Below, in pieces: positions 59,601-64,000 of a stretch of 64,000 nucleotides of DNA. A program made the translations under genes and the position numbers. The stretch is taken from contig CM077597.1 in assembly GCA_039654915.1 (NCBI GenBank), positions 77,812,001 to 77,876,000 of the forward strand. Reading direction: 5' to 3'. Each line of letters begins with the position of its first letter. Position 1 is the stretch's first letter. The notes under the pieces are model-generated. The model made no database searches, had not been told where the DNA came from, and saw nothing but the letters and a program-made list of their open reading frames with translations. Source of the DNA: Aquilaria yunnanensis. Its lineage: Eukaryota; Streptophyta; Magnoliopsida; Malvales; Thymelaeaceae.

Positions 59601-61766
59601 TCCAAGACCCACTTTACTTCAAGATGGACAAAGAAGAAATCCAGAAAGGAAAAACTTCAAGTACGTCTAACAACTAAAGTATAGTGCATAACCCTCCAAT
59701 TAAATAAACAAAGAGAGAATAGTAGACAGTTGACATGAGTCAAAAGCTAAGTTTCTCCATAAAGATGATGCTAACTTATAAAATAGAAAATGTTTTAGCC
59801 CTATAGTTCCTTAGGCCAACTCAAAAACTAATTTAAATTAAGGTTCACTTGATATTCCACATAGAAATGAGGGGGACGTAAATGCAAATACAAATGCTAA
59901 AGCTGAAATAAACTTGCATCATCTTTTCCAGGTGAAGTATCTTCGTTTCCAGAACCCAGGTCAACAATCCTCAGTGAAGTGGTGGCTCTACTTTGCTGCA
60001 GATCACTTGCATTTTCGAAGATGTTACCAAATAGTGATGCTTTATAAATTTTATATGGCAGCATTTCAGACAGAAGCTCAGTACAAGATGGCAGCGAATG
60101 TACTCCTTCAGTTATCATCTTCTTGAAAGGCTGCGAAAGTGCAATCTCATTTTCAGAGTTTGAAGACAACTTGGTGCTAGTTGAGATTGCCTTGTTCGGT
60201 GCTATCTCATTCCCTTGATTCCGCAAGCCCCCCAGCTCTTTCTCAAAAGAACTCAGACCAGCCCCAGCATTTTTAGGGGAGCTGGAGCATTCACTAGGAA
60301 AGAACTCTTCGATAGTGGTGACGCTGGTGGGCGAATTAGCAAATTGCTGTTGCCTTTGGTCATCTTGGACACAGGAAATGTTCTGAAATTGACGCAAAAC
60401 ATCCAAACAGGTCAAATAAAGCATATCAGAATATTCGACTGCAGCATTTCAAATGCACAGTTTGAAGGAAAAATCCCCAAGTCAAAACAGCCTCTATAAT
60501 GTAACACAGCAAACACAATGAATATATGACTTGGAATGGCATGAAACATCAAAATGACACAACAGAAGCGTAAAAATCATAAAGCAAGGACCAAGAACTG
60601 TATTTTTCCCTTCAGTTCCAAAGATTTAATCCATCTAGAAGATTAAATCACCAGTTACAACTCCATTTCTTGTACCAAAAGACAAAACAATCAAACTCAG
60701 CACCAAGGCTCCTTCAGGCTGAGTGGGGACATAAGAAGCTTTGCATTAACATAGCCCAGAGTTTTCACCAGAAGGGTGATCCGCAAGAAACAAACCCCAG
60801 GTTTATATCCACAGTAATGGCCATAGGAGAGCAGGGGGCTAACCAATGTCATCAGTCATGACCATCAACCAAATCAACCATCTAAAAATCTTAGCAAATT
60901 GTCCATTACAAATTTAGCACAACTCAATGGCAGAGGTCAACATGCAAGGAGAAGGGAAAACAAAACCAGCATGAACAAATCATCATGCATCAGAATAAAC
61001 CACAAAGCAAACAAGAAAAACCAACCTTTACATAAAGTTACCATCTTAGACGCAGTTCCGAGCCAGTGGCCACCAACCCAATCTAAATTCTTAGCAAACG
61101 TCCACTACATAAATTTGTGAACTCTAGCATTTTGCACAACTCAATGGCAAAGTCCAGCATGCAGGGAGAAAGGAAAAAACAAAACCAGCATGAACAAACA
61201 ATCAAGCATCAGAACAAACCATAAAACCAAAGACCCAACAAAAGTAAGCAGAAAGTTACCGTCTTTTTGGGAGTTCTGAACCAGTAGCCATCAATCCATT
61301 TCAAATGATGCCTTAAGGCGTCTCTGTCAAAATCCAATACATGTTCACTAGGGGATTCAAAGAGAATGGAAAACCTTTTCGACTCCTCCAGAACCTTGAC
61401 CACAACCCCTTCCCACCACCCATCTCTGACAAAAGCATCGAGGGAGTCATGCAGCCCGATGGGCTCCTCCACGTCCGGCGGCAATGGCCTCAATTGATTA
61501 TACTCGACTGTCTCCGTTAGGGGCCCCGAGCCGTCCTCCTGGACAAGATTCATATACTGGACCACAAAGCTGACGCCTTTTTTCCTTTTACGGGACAATG
61601 GCAGCTGGGTCACGACTTGGGCCTCGTACCATGACCCGCTGTAGCCGTCCTCATCGCTGGAAACTTCCACCAAGGAGCCCTCGAAGAATTGGCCACCCTC
61701 TTCCTCCGGCGGCGGCTTCCCCTCCTTCTTAGACATTTTTTTAACTGTACTCTTGCTGACCCGCAT
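56611..61766 (-). CDS. Agenet/DUF724-domain protein with duplicated exon block
   Basis: Minus-strand exons in order: E1 61766-61260 (169 codons), A1 60382-59918, B1 59534-59462, C1 59276-59118, D1 from 59012 (3' end uncertain), A2 58446-58000, B2 57800-57710, C2 57573-57400, D2 57299-56611 (stop). E1 carries two Agenet/Tudor-like modules (FFEGSLVEVSSDEDGYSGSW; GLHDSLDAFVRDGWWEGVVV; HLKWIDGYWF), readers of histone or RNA-processing marks in plants. D2 carries the DUF724 domain (SPLWEHIELMEAFRAYPQNP, FRPLEQVADLYREG) and a C-terminal coiled coil. Related proteins are nuclear; the precise role is unknown to me. All junction phases agree, including a GC donor after A1. D1 is a broken copy: read through, it stops at 58890-58888 and would give a 442-residue protein without DUF724. 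Three phase-compatible donors inside D1 could join it to A2 for roughly 880 residues. Start could also be the Met eleven codons in. Confidence 0.82.
57185..58446 (-). repeat. Downstream copy of the four-exon block in the DUF724 gene
   Basis: Exons A2, B2, C2 and the start of D2. Matching texts to the other copy: DDQRQKQCATSP / DDQRQQQFANSP (A); KRTTNLLSWENISLK / EKTTNFSSWDAYSLK (B); EASQKAYLTRDGSMEIMN / EASQKGHVMKDGKMGMTN and LDLPDIISD / LDLPDIIND (C); ILQQMDETAGTLVD / SLQQRDEMVGTSVE (D). Confidence 0.9.
58888..60382 (-). repeat. Upstream copy of the four-exon block in the DUF724 gene
   Basis: Exons A1, B1, C1 and truncated D1. The D copy keeps GCCTTTCACTAAG (matching TTGCCTTTCACTAAG before the DUF724 domain in D2) but has lost one base just before it. 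It diverges immediately after, so the DUF724 domain itself is absent here. Confidence 0.88.
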
Positions 61767-62720
61767 GGAAGAAGAAAGAAAGAGAACTTGACTACCTAGG
61801 ATGAAGCGATGTAGAGAATAGGAACATTTTGGAAGGAAGAAAGGACAAAGAAAGTGACTGGTTGAGAAGTAAAAAACAAAGGAAAGTGGATGAGAGAGAA
61901 AGAGTGAGAGACGCAGAGCAGGTGAAAGTAAGTACAGGACTGGAAGAACAGAAACTTCTTAGCATGTCTGATGTCTTGTCGACCTTTTCTGAGTCTTCCA
62001 TTTTGTTTTTTGTTTCGTTAATTATACTAGAGGTCCCTGTACTATACCATAATTTCATATGGAACTGTGGACTAATAAACATTGCGAATTTTTCCTTAAA
62101 CTAAACGCCCATTGTTGAATGCTTGCTTTTTCTAATTAACTATTTCTCTATGTCAATCACTAAGTTGTTTTAATTTAATTCAACTTAATTTGAAATGGTT
62201 TATTTTTATTTTTACATCTTTTTTTGATGAAATTTATTTAATTTGAAAATCAACATTATCTAGGTAGAATAATCCATAAATTTTTTTTTTATAATTTATT
62301 AAATTTTTATGAATTTTTATTTTTTAATGACTATAAAAAATTATGAAATTTTAATAACATCATAAAATTTTAAATTCAATACATTATTACACCTACATAA
62401 TATTAGCTATGAAATGAAATTAGTTCCAAGTAAAAAAATTGTAAAAACAAAAAAAAATCCATGTTGAATTAAGTTGATTTGAGTTTCCATCCTTAATTCT
62501 ATCAGAATTTTTTTAAGTTCATTTATAATTTATCAATCAATAAATTTAATTCTCCTTTTCTACAAATTATATATTTTCCAAATTTAATTTTGAAATATGT
62601 GACGGGAAGGTTGCTAGGAATAAGGAAAAGAAAAAAAAATAATACAGTTTTTAAATAATATTTTTACAAAAAAAAATAACACAGCATTTTTTTTTCCGGC
62701 TTGAAACCATTTTGGTTTTA
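61767..62720. other. Upstream region of the DUF724 gene and AT-rich intergenic DNA
   Basis: The 5' untranslated region and promoter of the minus-strand gene should lie at about 61767-62100 (pyrimidine-rich on the minus strand). From 62100 on it is AT-rich with no coding text. Confidence 0.4.
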
Positions 62721-62721
62721 A

Positions 62722-62964
62722 TTGAATCGCCTTGAAAACTTTGCACCTGCAAGTCGACTGATTCCTGCTCAAGTTGAGGCTGAGATTTTGGGGCATTGCT
62801 CGAGTCCCAGCAACAATGAAAGGGAAGCCGTGGAGGAAGAGGACGATGGGGAAGCAGTTGAGGAAGAGGACGGCAGGGAAGTCACGGAGGAAGCCGCTGA
62901 AAAATTAGTAGAAAATCCGAACCAAGTGAAGTTCTTACTGCTGTGGAATCTTTTTTTTTTTTAA
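62722..62964 (+). other. Acidic-repeat open frame, probable gene fragment
   Basis: A frame starting at a TTG reads SRLIPAQVEAEILGHCSSPS and then an acidic repeat (EAVEEEDDGEAVEEEDGREV), ending in hydrophobic text encoded by a poly-T tract. Base composition at 62720-62930 is GC-richer than the flanks. There is no ATG start and no recognisable domain, so it is probably a fragment of an exon carried here, or an unrelated low-complexity frame. Confidence 0.25.
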
Positions 62965-63439
62965 TATTGACTGAATAAGCAATTTTTATTTTCAGTTAGC
63001 CAAATATCAATTCACATCCCCAATTTGATAAAACTGTTTCAATATGATCTTATAATTTGGAAAATTAACAAATGATAATTTTGATTCTTTTTTTTACAAA
63101 TTATTGTCCAAATTTAATATGAAATATTTCAGAATTTTTAAAGTGCAAGGTTTCAATAAATTGATAATTTTGGAAAAATAACCACCTTATCTACATTATT
63201 CTTATATAAGATTATCTTAAAATTATGATTTAGACTTCTTAAAGTACAAACCTTCAATAAATTGATAATTTAGGTATAAATTACAACAATAAATTAAAAT
63301 TAATGCTAAATAAATTAGACAGCTGTCATTTGCGGTTACCAACTTAGTGACAGTTGGATATGACTACCTTAGCAACAATGTGAATTGCAATAGCTCAACT
63401 GTCAGCTATACCATTTTAAGCACTTTTCCTAGAGATGGC
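62965..63439. other. AT-rich intergenic DNA
   Basis: Nothing identified. A weak repeated AATAAATTGATAATTT word occurs at 63155 and 63250. Confidence 0.4.
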
Positions 63440-64000
63440 AAATGGGTGGGTAACATTCACTATCCGTGGATATCCAATCTGTGATGGGTGGGTAAATGGG
63501 TAAACATACCTGTGATGGGGCGGATATGGGTATCAACGTGTACCTGTCTAACGGGTACGGGCAGGTGACGGGTTTAAGGTATTCACGACAGTTTTACCCG
63601 TCATACTCGCAAAGTGTAAAATACCAATAAACCCTTTCTAAATCTCAAACTCTATGCTATCCCTCTTCACCTTTTAACTTCAGCCTCTTTAGCTAATCAG
63701 TGTCTCTCAACTTGTTTCATTCAGAAACCAAAAGTTGCTTGATAATCTCCCTTATTCATGCGACCCTAGTCCCGCTGAGAAGTGAAATTAGTGGGGAAGC
63801 TTCTGTCGTTGATCTGGTTTTGTCCAAAGCTTCTACCATTGATCAATTCATGCAAAATTGGTAGGGTAAGCTTCTACCAACTGTTGTTCGAAGCTCTTTG
63901 GGGAGCAAAATTTGTGAGGAAATTGACCAATTCATGCGATGAAGCCCTCATGCTGCAATAAATCCATGATATCATAATCGATTTTGCTTGTGCTTTGGAT
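63440..64000. mobile_element. Possible hAT-type MITE end and intergenic DNA
   Basis: AGAGATGGCAAATGGGTGGG at about 63432-63451 followed by repeated GGGTA, GGATATGGGTA and ACCCGTC words resembles the AGGGATGGCAA-type ends of hAT MITEs, as at 18416. A second end is not evident before the window closes. From 63640 the sequence is unassigned. Confidence 0.35.

Noticed and set aside
61829..62104. Divergent plus-strand gene at the DUF724 promoter
   Set aside because: The frame is charged low-complexity text complementary to a pyrimidine-rich leader; no domain or splice structure supports it.
1..64000. CRISPR arrays, operons, ribosome binding sites, bacterial-type terminators
   Set aside because: The window is plant nuclear DNA; the repeat arrays here are minisatellites and transposon termini without the even unique spacers of CRISPR.
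1..64000. tRNA, rRNA or microRNA genes
   Set aside because: I found no cloverleaf with proper A and B boxes and no rRNA-like conserved text. The long hairpin at 46250-47766 is a transposon, too long for a microRNA precursor.

Overview
The window is nuclear DNA of a flowering plant, most likely a eudicot. It is AT-rich, its genes have introns, and it carries plant-only families (PLD-alpha, SHINE-type AP2/ERF, EPFL peptide, Agenet/DUF724) set in long stretches of decayed transposable elements. I cannot name the species.

Layout. Positions 1-27500 are a transposon landscape: a 21-22 bp minisatellite, a small inverted-repeat element, a Mutator-like element (2950-4300) holding a gene fragment, a hAT-like element, a complete but dead Ty3/gypsy element (7141-16937; both LTRs, 5-bp target duplication CACAC, an extra antisense reading frame), a LINE 3' end, and a 4.0-kb CACTA element (22258-26300) inserted into the end of an older MITE. 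The first clear host gene is a SHINE/WIN1-type AP2/ERF factor (27553-28172, minus), followed by a solo LTR (28587-29238, target duplication CCCTT). Positions 29800-49700 are again repeat-rich: a GGTACC minisatellite, a PMD-like fragment, a FAR1/MULE transposase remnant, two further CACTA-like elements, a hAT MITE with an 8-bp duplication, and a Mutator-like element with ~0.5-kb terminal repeats and a 10-bp duplication (46250-47766).

The gene-dense end is 49.7-61.8 kb: phospholipase D alpha (50077-53770, plus), an EPF-like secreted peptide gene (55473-55976, plus) and, convergent with it, an Agenet/DUF724 gene (61766-56611, minus). The neighbours do not form a pathway; this is an ordinary plant gene island.

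Most notable: the DUF724 gene carries an internal tandem duplication of a four-exon block. Exon phases match between copies, one copy uses a GC-AG intron where the other uses GT-AG, and the first copy of the DUF724 exon is broken. The EPFL gene has a dead copy of its second exon's start inside its intron. The gypsy element carries an antisense gene with its own TATA box and leader intron. No new defence or metabolic system was found; the interest lies in gene-structure evolution and nested elements.
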